Of a stretch of DNA of 17,419 bases, positions 1 to 6,720 are shown piece by piece. The stretch spans positions 1-17,419 of the forward strand of contig CALCUH010000157.1 in assembly GCA_937907165.1 (NCBI GenBank), read 5' to 3'. The notes below the pieces were generated by a model. It saw only the letters and a list, made by a program, of their open reading frames with translations, ran no database searches and was not told the origin of the DNA. The translations under genes and the position numbers were made by a program. Every line of letters starts with the position of its first letter. Positions within the stretch are counted from its first letter, which is position 1. The DNA comes from an uncultured Bacteroidales bacterium (GTDB lineage Bacteria; Bacteroidota; Bacteroidia; Bacteroidales; Paludibacteraceae).

Positions 1-1303
1 CTGTAAGCAAAGTTGTGATCGTGTTCATACCATTTATAGATGCGGATGCTTGTGTAACTACTTCCACTTCCTTCAAAACAATAATTACTTGACGGCTGAT
101 AGACAATTCGATTTGTTTTTCCCAACGCTTCACGCCAGAAGTCTTCTCTCCGCAAATCCGTTCGAACTCCTTCGGATGGGGCGTCAGAATCGTCTTAGGC
201 GGCAACAAGTTCCACAAAGCGGGATTCTGTCCCATGATATTCAGCGCATCCGCATCCATCACGAGCGGTTTATCCTTCGCACACTTCAGAAGCCCTTCAA
301 GCGCCGATTGGGACGCTACCGCAGTTCCCAATCCAGGGCCGACACCTATAGACGTATATTTCGAGCAATCGGGCACCGAAGAGAAGCACTCGTCGCTCTC
401 GTCCGTTCCGACAATCGCCTCCGGCACACTCATCTGCAGCACTTCCCTACAAGAACTAGGCACCTGTACCGAAAGGAGTCCGCATCCGGTACGCAAAGCG
501 GAACGGGAAGCTAAGATGGCGGCACCCGTCATCCGCCGCGAGCCAGCAATCAGCAAGGCATGACCGCAGGTGCCTTTGTGGGAGAATTTGCCACGACAAC
601 GAAGGGGAGGTCTCACATCCGCCTCGTCCGTTAAGTGATATGGTGAAACCGTTTCAGCGATGGCACGAGGATGCAACTGGATGTCGAGCACCTTCACATC
701 CCCCACATACGCTTCATTTTCCGGCAAAAGGAATGATAATTTAGGGAACTGGAACGTCAACGTCCGATTCGCCCTCACAATCGATTCAACATCATTGGAA
801 CTATTATCCTCGCCGAACAAACCGGAAGGGAGATCGATAGAGACGACAAATCTCCCGCACTCGTTGATGCGCTTAACGATATCCGCATAGACACCAGACA
901 AAGGACGGTTCAGCCCAGAGCCAAACAGTCCGTCAATCACCCAATCCTCCGTTATCGACAATTGGTCTACGGAAACGATCTCACGGACGCTTGCGGGAAA
1001 ACGAGCCGTCAAATCCGAGAGCGCAGATTGGCAATCAGGCGAAAGCTTATTCTTGGGATTAACCAAAAACACAGAGACAGGTCTGCCTATCAGCAAGAGC
1101 AGACGAGCCACCACCAACGCGTCACCGCCGTTGTTTCCGCTACCGGCGACCACACAAAAAGAGGTGTCGTCAGCCGCAGTCGACAACAACTCCTCAAAAA
1201 GCGCCTTCGAAGCGCGTTCCATCAAATGATAAGAAAGAATCGGTTCGTATTGAGCCGTCAAAGCATCAATCTGCTTTATCAGATTCGTTTGAAATATTTT
1301 CAT
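1..1303 (-). CDS. nnr: Bifunctional NAD(P)H-hydrate epimerase / ADP-dependent dehydratase, 3' end cut by window edge
   Basis: Repairs hydrated NADH and NADPH (NAD(P)HX): the N-terminal YjeF domain epimerises R and S forms and the C-terminal ribokinase-like domain dehydrates the S form using ADP. The reading frame is open from ATG at 1303 to the left edge (434 codons). Visible are GSGNNGGD at residues 54-61 (epimerase dinucleotide loop), DGLFGSGLNRPL at 124-135, SIDLPSG at 155-161, then the dehydratase domain with HKGTCGHALLIAGS at 242-255, GVGPGLG at 320-326, MDADALN at 349-355 and LTPHPKEF at 373-380. The start overlaps the end of the upstream glycosyltransferase gene by 38 nt, which suggests translational coupling. 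After residue 411 (VLK, position 71) the translation stops resembling the family: the expected G-A-x-T and TGNPGMAT-GGSGD segments are not seen in the last 70 nt. The family assignment is firm; the last 23 codons are doubtful. Confidence 0.93.
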   Translation of the reverse strand, partial: MKIFQTNLIKQIDALTAQYEPILSYHLMERASKALFEELLSTAADDTSFCVVAGSGNNGGDALVVARLLLLIGRPVSVFLVNPKNKLSPDCQSALSDLTARFPASVREIVSVDQLSITEDWVIDGLFGSGLNRPLSGVYADIVKRINECGRFVVSIDLPSGLFGEDNSSNDVESIVRANRTLTFQFPKLSFLLPENEAYVGDVKVLDIQLHPRAIAETVSPYHLTDEADVRPPLRCRGKFSHKGTCGHALLIAGSRRMTGAAILASRSALRTGCGLLSVQVPSSCREVLQMSVPEAIVGTDESDECFSSVPDCSKYTSIGVGPGLGTAVASQSALEGLLKCAKDKPLVMDADALNIMGQNPALWNLLPPKTILTPHPKEFERICGEKTSGVKRWEKQIELSISRQVIIVLKEVEVVTQASASINGMNTITTLLT

Positions 1304-3302
1304 CGTCTTCCCTTGGTTTATCCAAAGACTCCATCAAAACGGATTCGTCATCCGCCTCTCCCACGACCGGGGTAGCCACCTTCGTGACAGGTGTGCGCAA
1401 ATAGACGCGGGCGGCACCCGTTATCGCGACGTTATGCGTCAAAGACTCACGCTGATCGGCGGTAATAATATCATGTTTCAATAATTTATCACCCAGCAAA
1501 TCGAAATAGCCGTAAAGGAAAGGTTTCAACTCTTGGTTTTCATCGAAGAACCACATGAATTTTTTCGGGCGAGGGATAATGCTCGCCATGAAAATAGCCT
1601 CTTCGGGAGTCAACTCCGAAGGCTCCTTCGCGAAATAGAAATGCGACGCCTGCTTCGCTCCGAAGATGTGAGGCCCCCACTCTATCGCATTCAAATATAT
1701 CTCATACATACGGTCCTTCGTGAGCAACCTATTGTTTTCGATGAGCCATACGATCATCGCCTCCTCCAGTTTGCGCGCAAGCGTCTTTTCCCTACTCAGC
1801 CAAAGGTTTTTCACCAACTGCATGGAGATAGTACTTCCGCCCCTGACGAAACGCTTTTCCTTCACATCCTTAGCAATGGCGGCGTTCAAAGCAGTCTCCA
1901 AAAAACCTTTATGCACATAAAACAGACCATCCTCCGAATAGAGGACAGCATGCTTCAGATAAGTGGAGATTTCGTCCAAAGGCGCAAAGTCAGGATTCTC
2001 TTCGCCTATCAGGAAGGAGGTCTCCTCCACGCCCTTGTCATAGAAATGATAGACAAACGGACTCGCTACAGAACGGAAATCCGTCGCACCGAATTTATCG
2101 ATAGAGAACCCCAACTTGCTTAAAGACGAAGAGAACTTCACACTATCTATGGCGTTCATATCCAAATCGAAGGAGAAATCATAAGCCAGGGAACCATTCG
2201 TTTTCATGCCCTCCAAGTGAGGGAAGACATCTTTCGGAAGAGCGTCGAAAAGCGGTTGCGCCAAAAAGCTGTCACGATGAAACTCCACATGAAAATGCGG
2301 CAAAGAATCCTTATGCTCATAAAGAAGATACGGATGGAACGAGAACCCGTTGAACGAGAAGGTGCTGGCACTATCCAACACAAGTTTTTCGTAAGGTTCG
2401 ATGGTGGCATTGATAAAGTAATCAAAATCAATGGAACGGAAGTTCACAGGTGCGGAAGCCAATCTGGCGTAATCCACACTGAAGTCCGAGAACGACACAT
2501 TTCCCTCCCACTCCTCATTGGTCTTATTAGAGGCGAAACTGAAATACATGGTATCGAACGAAACAGAGATATTCTCCCCGCCCTTTTCGAAGGTCAATGG
2601 CAAAGATGCGCTCGTCGTCGGATAGATCCGCAAAGAGCTTAGTTGCTTGTGTGGATTGTTCAAGTCACCACAAATGACGAAACTCTTCTCTGTGGTTTGT
2701 CCCTTCTTATCCGTCGACTCATACAATAGCACACTCTCAAGCGTCCCGTTTTTCAGGGAAGACTCGGGGAAGGAGACTGTAAATCGGCAGCTGTCCCTAT
2801 AGCCGAGAACCATCGCATCAGAGACGGACATATTATCAGGGAAGAAACCCAGGAGTTTTTCATACAGCTTCACGCAGGAAGACAACGGTCCGCTTTTACC
2901 GTCTGTCGTTTCCACAGAATCTTTGCGGAGACGTAGAATCGGAGTTCCGTTAATATCATTATAACAAAGCCTAACATTCTCAAAATCAAAACTTTCCACA
3001 TTTGCGTTAAAACGGAACAGATTACTAAGTTTAAACTTTAGGGAAGCTTTTTTCACCGTCAGGAACGTATCCTTTTGGGATGTAATCCACACAATATCGG
3101 AGACCCGCAAACGATTCACCCCATCCATCTTTAAAGAATGGATAGTAATGGAAGAGGATGTCTTAGCCTCAACTTCTGCCACTCGCTTCTGCACGACCGA
3201 CCATAACAACTGGTCGCGTTTGGAAAACAACGCATAAGCAGCGGTGAGACATACCACAATCGCCAAACCAATGAAATACAGTTTCTTGTGATTCATTTGC
3301 AT
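1266..3302 (-). CDS. Membrane-anchored GT51 peptidoglycan glycosyltransferase with long N-terminal domain
   Basis: Predicted to polymerise lipid II into glycan strands on the outer face of the cytoplasmic membrane. Numbered from ATG 3302 (678 aa): one membrane segment at about 8-26, a beta-rich region at about 50-440 that resembles the AsmA-like segments of some Bacteroidota proteins, and a GT51 domain at about 445-615. GT51 landmarks are the catalytic glutamate in SEDGLFYVHKGF (E457), RGGSTISMQLVKNLW (487-501), and EIYLNAIEWG near 534-543, followed by FGAKQAS and LTPEEAIFMASIIPRP. No penicillin-binding transpeptidase domain follows, so it is monofunctional like MtgA but about three times longer. 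The acidic, low-complexity tail (last 35 residues) overlaps the nnr start. The frame extends upstream to 3431, but a TATTTTTG promoter element at 3319-3326 lies inside that extension, so ATG 3302 or 3296 is preferred. Confidence 0.88.
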   Translation of the reverse strand: MQMNHKKLYFIGLAIVVCLTAAYALFSKRDQLLWSVVQKRVAEVEAKTSSSITIHSLKMDGVNRLRVSDIVWITSQKDTFLTVKKASLKFKLSNLFRFNANVESFDFENVRLCYNDINGTPILRLRKDSVETTDGKSGPLSSCVKLYEKLLGFFPDNMSVSDAMVLGYRDSCRFTVSFPESSLKNGTLESVLLYESTDKKGQTTEKSFVICGDLNNPHKQLSSLRIYPTTSASLPLTFEKGGENISVSFDTMYFSFASNKTNEEWEGNVSFSDFSVDYARLASAPVNFRSIDFDYFINATIEPYEKLVLDSASTFSFNGFSFHPYLLYEHKDSLPHFHVEFHRDSFLAQPLFDALPKDVFPHLEGMKTNGSLAYDFSFDLDMNAIDSVKFSSSLSKLGFSIDKFGATDFRSVASPFVYHFYDKGVEETSFLIGEENPDFAPLDEISTYLKHAVLYSEDGLFYVHKGFLETALNAAIAKDVKEKRFVRGGSTISMQLVKNLWLSREKTLARKLEEAMIVWLIENNRLLTKDRMYEIYLNAIEWGPHIFGAKQASHFYFAKEPSELTPEEAIFMASIIPRPKKFMWFFDENQELKPFLYGYFDLLGDKLLKHDIITADQRESLTHNVAITGAARVYLRTPVTKVATPVVGEADDESVLMESLDKPREDDENISNESDKAD

Positions 3303-3318
3303 TTTTACCAATATTGGA

Positions 3319-3326
3319 CAAAAATA
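3319..3326 (-). promoter_or_regulatory. Promoter -7 element for the GT51-nnr operon
   Basis: On the minus strand the bases read TATTTTTG, a full match to the Bacteroidota -7 consensus TAnnTTTG. It lies 16 nt before ATG 3302, giving a very short leader, and argues against the longer upstream start at 3431. No convincing TTTG -33 element is seen at the right distance. Confidence 0.5.
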
Positions 3327-3474
3327 ATGGAAAACAAGGAAATTGGGAAAAACTGAGCCATTTTTTTGCATATTCTTCCATTTTGCCCGTCCATTTACCA
3401 TTCGATTTTTTCGATTGGAGACTCTTTTCATGCGTACGATTAGGAATTTTTATGATTTCGGGCATCTACTTTCC

Positions 3475-3505
3475 TTTGAAGGGAACCTCTTATTGGTTAT
3501 CTTTA
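3475..3505 (+). promoter_or_regulatory. Candidate promoter for the six-gene run starting at 3550
   Basis: TTTG at 3475-3478, a 19-nt spacer, and TATCTTTA at 3498-3505 match the Bacteroidota -33/-7 arrangement with one mismatch in the -7 box (final G to A). The first start codon is 44 nt downstream. It is the only such arrangement I found ahead of this run. Confidence 0.45.
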
Positions 3506-3549
3506 TCTATCAAAATCTTATATTGTAAATTCTTTTCCATTAGAAAATA

Positions 3550-3954
3550 ATGAATATAACATACAAAGAGACGCACGACTTCACACGCAAAGATTTGGAG
3601 GATTTGTTTCTATCGGTTGAATGGTCGTCGGGACACTTTCCCGACAAACTGGTGATCGCCATGAAAAATTTCAAGACGGTCTATTCGGCTTGGGACGGCG
3701 ACAAACTAATAGGCATGATTTGCGCGATGGACGACGGAATCATGAACGCCTACGTCCACTATCTTTTGGTCAATCCCGAATACCACGGCAGGATGATCGG
3801 CAGAACCTTAGTATCCATGATCAAAGAGCATTACAAGGATTACTTGCGTGTGGCGGTCATCGCCTACGACGACGAACTGCACTTCTACGAGCAGTGCGGA
3901 TTCGTGAAGAGCGACGACGCCTCGCCGATGTTCATCACCAGTTTATGGACCTAA
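3550..3954 (+). CDS. GNAT-family N-acetyltransferase
   Basis: Cytoplasmic acetyl-CoA-dependent acetyltransferase, 134 aa, the usual size of a single GNAT domain. The acetyl-CoA-binding motif A is LLVNPEYHGRMIGRTLV at about 72-88 (the R/Q-x-x-G-x-G/A loop appears as HGRMIGR), preceded by beta strand AYVHYLLV; motif B is HFYEQCGF at 111-118. The substrate cannot be read from the sequence. ATG 3550 follows an A-rich leader (attagaaaataatg) and no alternative start fits better. It is the first gene of a tightly spaced run; the zinc-ribbon gene starts 11 nt after its stop codon. Confidence 0.88.
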   Translation: MNITYKETHDFTRKDLEDLFLSVEWSSGHFPDKLVIAMKNFKTVYSAWDGDKLIGMICAMDDGIMNAYVHYLLVNPEYHGRMIGRTLVSMIKEHYKDYLRVAVIAYDDELHFYEQCGFVKSDDASPMFITSLWT

Positions 3955-3965
3955 TATTTTATCTT

Positions 3966-4241
3966 ATGGACACGAATCAAAAGTTTTGTCAGAGCTGCGG
4001 CATGCCGCTCACAAACGACCTTATCGGCACGGACGCTGACGGCGGTAAAAGCAATGATTACTGCATGTTTTGCTTCAAAAATGGAGTTTTCACCATGGAT
4101 TGCACCATGGACGAAATGATCGAGCACTGCGCCCAGTTCGTCGACGAAGTGAACAAGCATATGCCCCAACCCATGACGAAGGAAGAGTACAAACAGATGA
4201 TGAGGGAATTTTTTCCAAAATTAAAACGATGGAAGATATAG
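3966..4241 (+). CDS. Small zinc-ribbon protein (Zn_ribbon_2-like)
   Basis: A 91-residue protein with a CX2C-X21-CX2C zinc ribbon: C8, C11 in FCQSCGMPL and C33, C36 in YCMFCFKNG. The surrounding text, with D-x-x-G-T-D-A-D-G between the two knuckles and FTMDCTMDEMIEHC after them, fits the family of putative zinc-ribbon proteins often found beside acetyltransferases and methyltransferases in anaerobes. Its role is unknown. The frame is open far upstream (to 3621), but that part lies over the preceding GNAT gene in another frame and the protein logically begins at ATG 3966 with MDTNQKFC. The stop at 4239-4241 is 2 nt before the next ATG. Confidence 0.88.
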   Translation: MDTNQKFCQSCGMPLTNDLIGTDADGGKSNDYCMFCFKNGVFTMDCTMDEMIEHCAQFVDEVNKHMPQPMTKEEYKQMMREFFPKLKRWKI

Positions 4242-4243
4242 AC

Positions 4244-4930
4244 ATGGAAACGGAAAGAATCTTGCTTCGCCGTTGGCAAGACAACGACGCTGAAGCTTTA
4301 TACAAATACGCGTCCGACCCTGATGTGGGACCGCACGCAGGATGGTCCGTCCACAAGAGCGTCGACGAAAGCCGAACGGTCATCAAAGATATTTTCACGA
4401 ACGACCACACTTGGGCGATTGTGCTGAAAGAGACTAACGAACCGATAGGTTGCATGGGCTATTTCCCTTTCGGAGAAAGTAACATCCCCATCGGCGAGCA
4501 TGATTGTGAAGCCGGTTACTGGGTGGCGAAACCCTACTGGAACCAGGGAATCTGTACCGAAGCGTTGCGAAAGATGATTGATTATTGCTTCAACGAGAAG
4601 CATTTCGACATCATCTGGGCCGACCATTTCACGGGGAACCCTGCCTCAGGTAGAGTGATGGAAAAATGCGGATTCAAAGAGACGGGGATGCTCAATCAAT
4701 GTAGCCATTTGCTAGGCGGAGAGAAAGATCAAGTGAAGATTTACAAACTCAGGAAACAACCCATACCTTGCGAAACCTGTAAGTTCAGGGCAAAGTACGA
4801 TCAAAACCCTAAATCACTTCTCGGACGCTTTTGGAGATGGCACATCAAATTTTGTCCAGGCTGGAAAGCCTTCTTTGGCTCGCTGACAGAAAACGAGAAG
4901 AACATGTATCGGGAGAAATATAAAATCTGA
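4244..4930 (+). CDS. RimJ/RimL-type GNAT acetyltransferase with C-terminal Cys/His-rich module
   Basis: 228 aa from ATG 4244. Residues 1-170 are a RimJ/RimL-like GNAT domain: METERILLRRW start, strand WAIVLKETNEPIGCMGYF, motif A AGYWVAKPYWNQGICTEALR (90-109) and NPASGRVMEKCGF (132-143). Residues 171-228 form a separate module with C176xxC179, then H200xxxC204 (CX2C-X20-HX3C) and the string WRWHIKFCPGWKAFF. This looks like a small protein family that I believe also occurs free-standing in gut anaerobes; it could bind zinc. ATG 4229, five codons upstream, is possible and would overlap the zinc-ribbon gene by 13 nt; 4244 gives the canonical family start and a 2-nt gap. The function of the fused pair is not known. 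Confidence 0.85.
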   Translation: METERILLRRWQDNDAEALYKYASDPDVGPHAGWSVHKSVDESRTVIKDIFTNDHTWAIVLKETNEPIGCMGYFPFGESNIPIGEHDCEAGYWVAKPYWNQGICTEALRKMIDYCFNEKHFDIIWADHFTGNPASGRVMEKCGFKETGMLNQCSHLLGGEKDQVKIYKLRKQPIPCETCKFRAKYDQNPKSLLGRFWRWHIKFCPGWKAFFGSLTENEKNMYREKYKI

Positions 4931-4936
4931 TTTTAG

Positions 4937-4948
4937 AAAAAAAAAAAA
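4937..4948 (+). repeat. Run of twelve A residues before the C_GCAxxG_C_C gene
   Basis: A homopolymer of twelve adenines sits 7-18 nt before ATG 4956. In Bacteroidota, A-rich leaders help translation in place of a Shine-Dalgarno sequence. A run this long is also prone to slippage and to sequencing error, so its exact length is uncertain. Confidence 0.85.
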
Positions 4949-4955
4949 TTTATCC

Positions 4956-5402
4956 ATGAATCATAAAGAAAAAGCGTTGGATTATTTCGGCAGGAAGTTT
5001 CATTGTTCCCAAGCCGTATTGGCGGCATACGCTCAAGAATGCGGTCTAACGGAAGAGCAAGCGTTGAAACTCGGCGCCTGTTTCGGAAGCGGTATGCGGA
5101 AAGGCGAAGTGTGCGGTGCCTGCACAGGCGCTCTGATGGTGTTAGGCGCTTTGTATGGTCAACACGACAAAAGTGACGAACGGAGCCGATCGATAGCCAA
5201 CGAGGTGAACGACAAAATGATGGATCTATTCAAGGAGAAGTGCGGTTCCTATTTGTGCAACGAATTGTTGCAATGTGACATATCCACCCAAGAAGGTGTG
5301 AAAAGTGCGCTCGCAAAGAACTTGTTCACGGAGTTTTGCCCCCTAATGGTCGCTAACGCTGTCGACATCCTGGAACAAATAATAGCGGAGCACAAACAAT
5401 AA
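4956..5402 (+). CDS. C_GCAxxG_C_C family protein
   Basis: 148 aa, matching the family of short cysteine-rich proteins named for its motif. Visible are the leading FHCSQAV (C17), ACFGSGMRKG (C42), EVCGACTGAL (C53, C56), and KCGSYLCNELLQCD (C96, C101, C107), with C128 in EFCPL. The family is thought to be redox-active or to bind a metal or Fe-S cofactor, but no member's reaction is firmly known to me. The start is preceded by the A12 leader. It lies 25 nt after the GNAT fusion gene and 57 nt before the methyltransferase gene, with no promoter element between, so it is likely co-transcribed with both. Confidence 0.88.
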   Translation: MNHKEKALDYFGRKFHCSQAVLAAYAQECGLTEEQALKLGACFGSGMRKGEVCGACTGALMVLGALYGQHDKSDERSRSIANEVNDKMMDLFKEKCGSYLCNELLQCDISTQEGVKSALAKNLFTEFCPLMVANAVDILEQIIAEHKQ

Positions 5403-5459
5403 AAAACAATCAAAATTCCTCAAGGAGTTGTACGTTAACAAATCAATGAAAATTAAATT

Positions 5460-6140
5460 ATGATCGAATCCAAAGGTTGGAATTGGAACATGGAATTTGA
5501 AGGGAAAGAATCCGTATGGAAGAACCCCTCGCTTGAGAGCTATGGGCTGATGAATCGCTGGGGCACTCAAGGGAAGAAGAAGTTCTTGGACCTCGGATGC
5601 GGCTTAGGAAGGCACGCCATACTTTTTGGCAAAAACGGGTTCTCGGTCTCATGCTTCGACATCAGCCATGAGGCGCTTGACTGCACAAAATCTTGGGCGG
5701 AGTCTGAAAACCTCACGTTCGATTACCAATGCGGAGAGATGCGCTCCCTACCCTACAACGAGAATAGTTTCGACTGCATACTCGGATGGAACGTGATCAA
5801 CCACACCGACACGGAAGGCGTAAAAGCTGTGATTTCAGAAATCAAACGTGTCTTAAAGTTCAACGGAGAGTGTTACCTCACCTTCGGTTCGAAAAGCGCT
5901 TGGGGCTGGCAACAGGCGTGGCCGATGGTGGACGACAACACCAAACTTAGGATGGAAGAGGGACCTGAATACAAGGTTCCGCACTTCTATGCAGACAAGG
6001 AACTGTTGCTTGAGCTTTTTTCAGACTTCGAAATCATCGGACTAACCCATGTGGAAGACTGGGGCAATAACAACAGAGGGGTACATTATCATGTGCTTGT
6101 AAGGGGAAGAGATGGATCCATTAATTCAAACAACAAATAA
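5460..6140 (+). CDS. Class I SAM-dependent methyltransferase
   Basis: 226 aa Rossmann-fold methyltransferase. Motif I is FLDLGCGLGRHA at about 42-53, the acidic end of strand beta2 is in CFDISHEAL, and motif IV is FDCILGWNVINHT near 104-116, followed by the usual RVLKFNGECYLTFGS strand. The C-terminal NNRGVHYHVLVRG matches the closing strand of methyltransferase_11/25-type small-molecule enzymes. The acceptor is not predictable. The N-terminal NMEFEGKESVWKNPSLE segment is typical of stand-alone anaerobe versions. The next gene begins 2 nt after its stop, which implies coupling. Confidence 0.9.
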   Translation: MIESKGWNWNMEFEGKESVWKNPSLESYGLMNRWGTQGKKKFLDLGCGLGRHAILFGKNGFSVSCFDISHEALDCTKSWAESENLTFDYQCGEMRSLPYNENSFDCILGWNVINHTDTEGVKAVISEIKRVLKFNGECYLTFGSKSAWGWQQAWPMVDDNTKLRMEEGPEYKVPHFYADKELLLELFSDFEIIGLTHVEDWGNNNRGVHYHVLVRGRDGSINSNNK

Positions 6141-6142
6141 AC

Positions 6143-6664
6143 ATGAGTACAGGTTGGTTATTTCTTTTCATCATATTATTCCCGATAGCATTCATCCTTC
6201 ACGACGGGGAGGAAATCATTACCCAAGAGAGATGGATGTCAACGCACAAAGAATCGTTGTTGGTTAGATTTCCAAACTTAACGCCTATGATTGAACAACT
6301 GGCAGGACTCAACACCAAGGCTTTCGCGATAGCAGCTTTGGAGGAGCTGCTCATCATTCTTCTCGCCACCCCTGATTTGCTGTTGGATGTAGCGTATTCC
6401 TTCCCGATTTGGTCAGCCCTATTCATCGCTTTCTCCTTCCATCTGTTGATTCATATCGGTCAAGCTATCATCGTGAGAGGATATATTCCCGGCATCATTA
6501 CCACAATATTATTTTTGCCATACGCCTACACTGGAGTAATAATAATCGCCTCTTTCTATAATGGTTGGATATTGGCGGCTATAACTATTTCTGGCATCAT
6601 CGCCATGCTTCTCAACCTAAGATTCGCCCACTGGTTGGGGAAAAGAATCGCTGGGACAAAATAA
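6143..6664 (+). CDS. HXXEE-domain integral membrane protein
   Basis: 173 aa, strongly hydrophobic, with about four to five membrane segments (approximately 5-20, 58-82, 88-108, 115-137 and 140-158). The name-giving motif is H20-D-G-E23-E24 near the end of the first segment. Further polar residues inside or beside the membrane are E67-E68 and H100-x3-H104, which would suit a metal site. I know of no proven biochemical role for HXXEE proteins. The start is 2 nt after the methyltransferase stop, and a new promoter element follows at 6671, so this is probably the last gene of the run that begins at 3550. Confidence 0.85.
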   Translation: MSTGWLFLFIILFPIAFILHDGEEIITQERWMSTHKESLLVRFPNLTPMIEQLAGLNTKAFAIAALEELLIILLATPDLLLDVAYSFPIWSALFIAFSFHLLIHIGQAIIVRGYIPGIITTILFLPYAYTGVIIIASFYNGWILAAITISGIIAMLLNLRFAHWLGKRIAGTK

Positions 6665-6670
6665 TCATTG

Positions 6671-6678
6671 TATCTTTG
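6671..6678 (+). promoter_or_regulatory. Promoter -7 element for the U32-like gene
   Basis: TATCTTTG is a full match to TAnnTTTG, 42 nt before ATG 6721. No TTTG -33 element is apparent about 20 nt upstream, where the end of the HXXEE gene lies. Confidence 0.55.
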
Positions 6679-6720
6679 TCAAAAGTAAAAACAGATTTTT
6701 TCTTAATTAATTGATTGAGA

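Noticed and set aside
50..563. Plus-strand frames opposite nnr near the left edge
   Set aside because: The minus-strand frame carries all NAD(P)HX repair motifs, so these are shadows.
1533..2123. A 196-codon plus-strand frame opposite the GT51 gene
   Set aside because: It is an arginine-rich shadow of the conserved GT51 domain.
3621..3965. Upstream in-frame extension of the zinc-ribbon gene over the first GNAT gene
   Set aside because: The extension has no family similarity and lies over a GNAT gene with intact motifs in another frame; the zinc-ribbon protein starts naturally at 3966.
5415..5435. Short inverted repeat TCCT-CA-AGGA before the methyltransferase gene as a terminator
   Set aside because: The stem is about 4 bp and no T-tract follows, so it would not terminate or separate the run.
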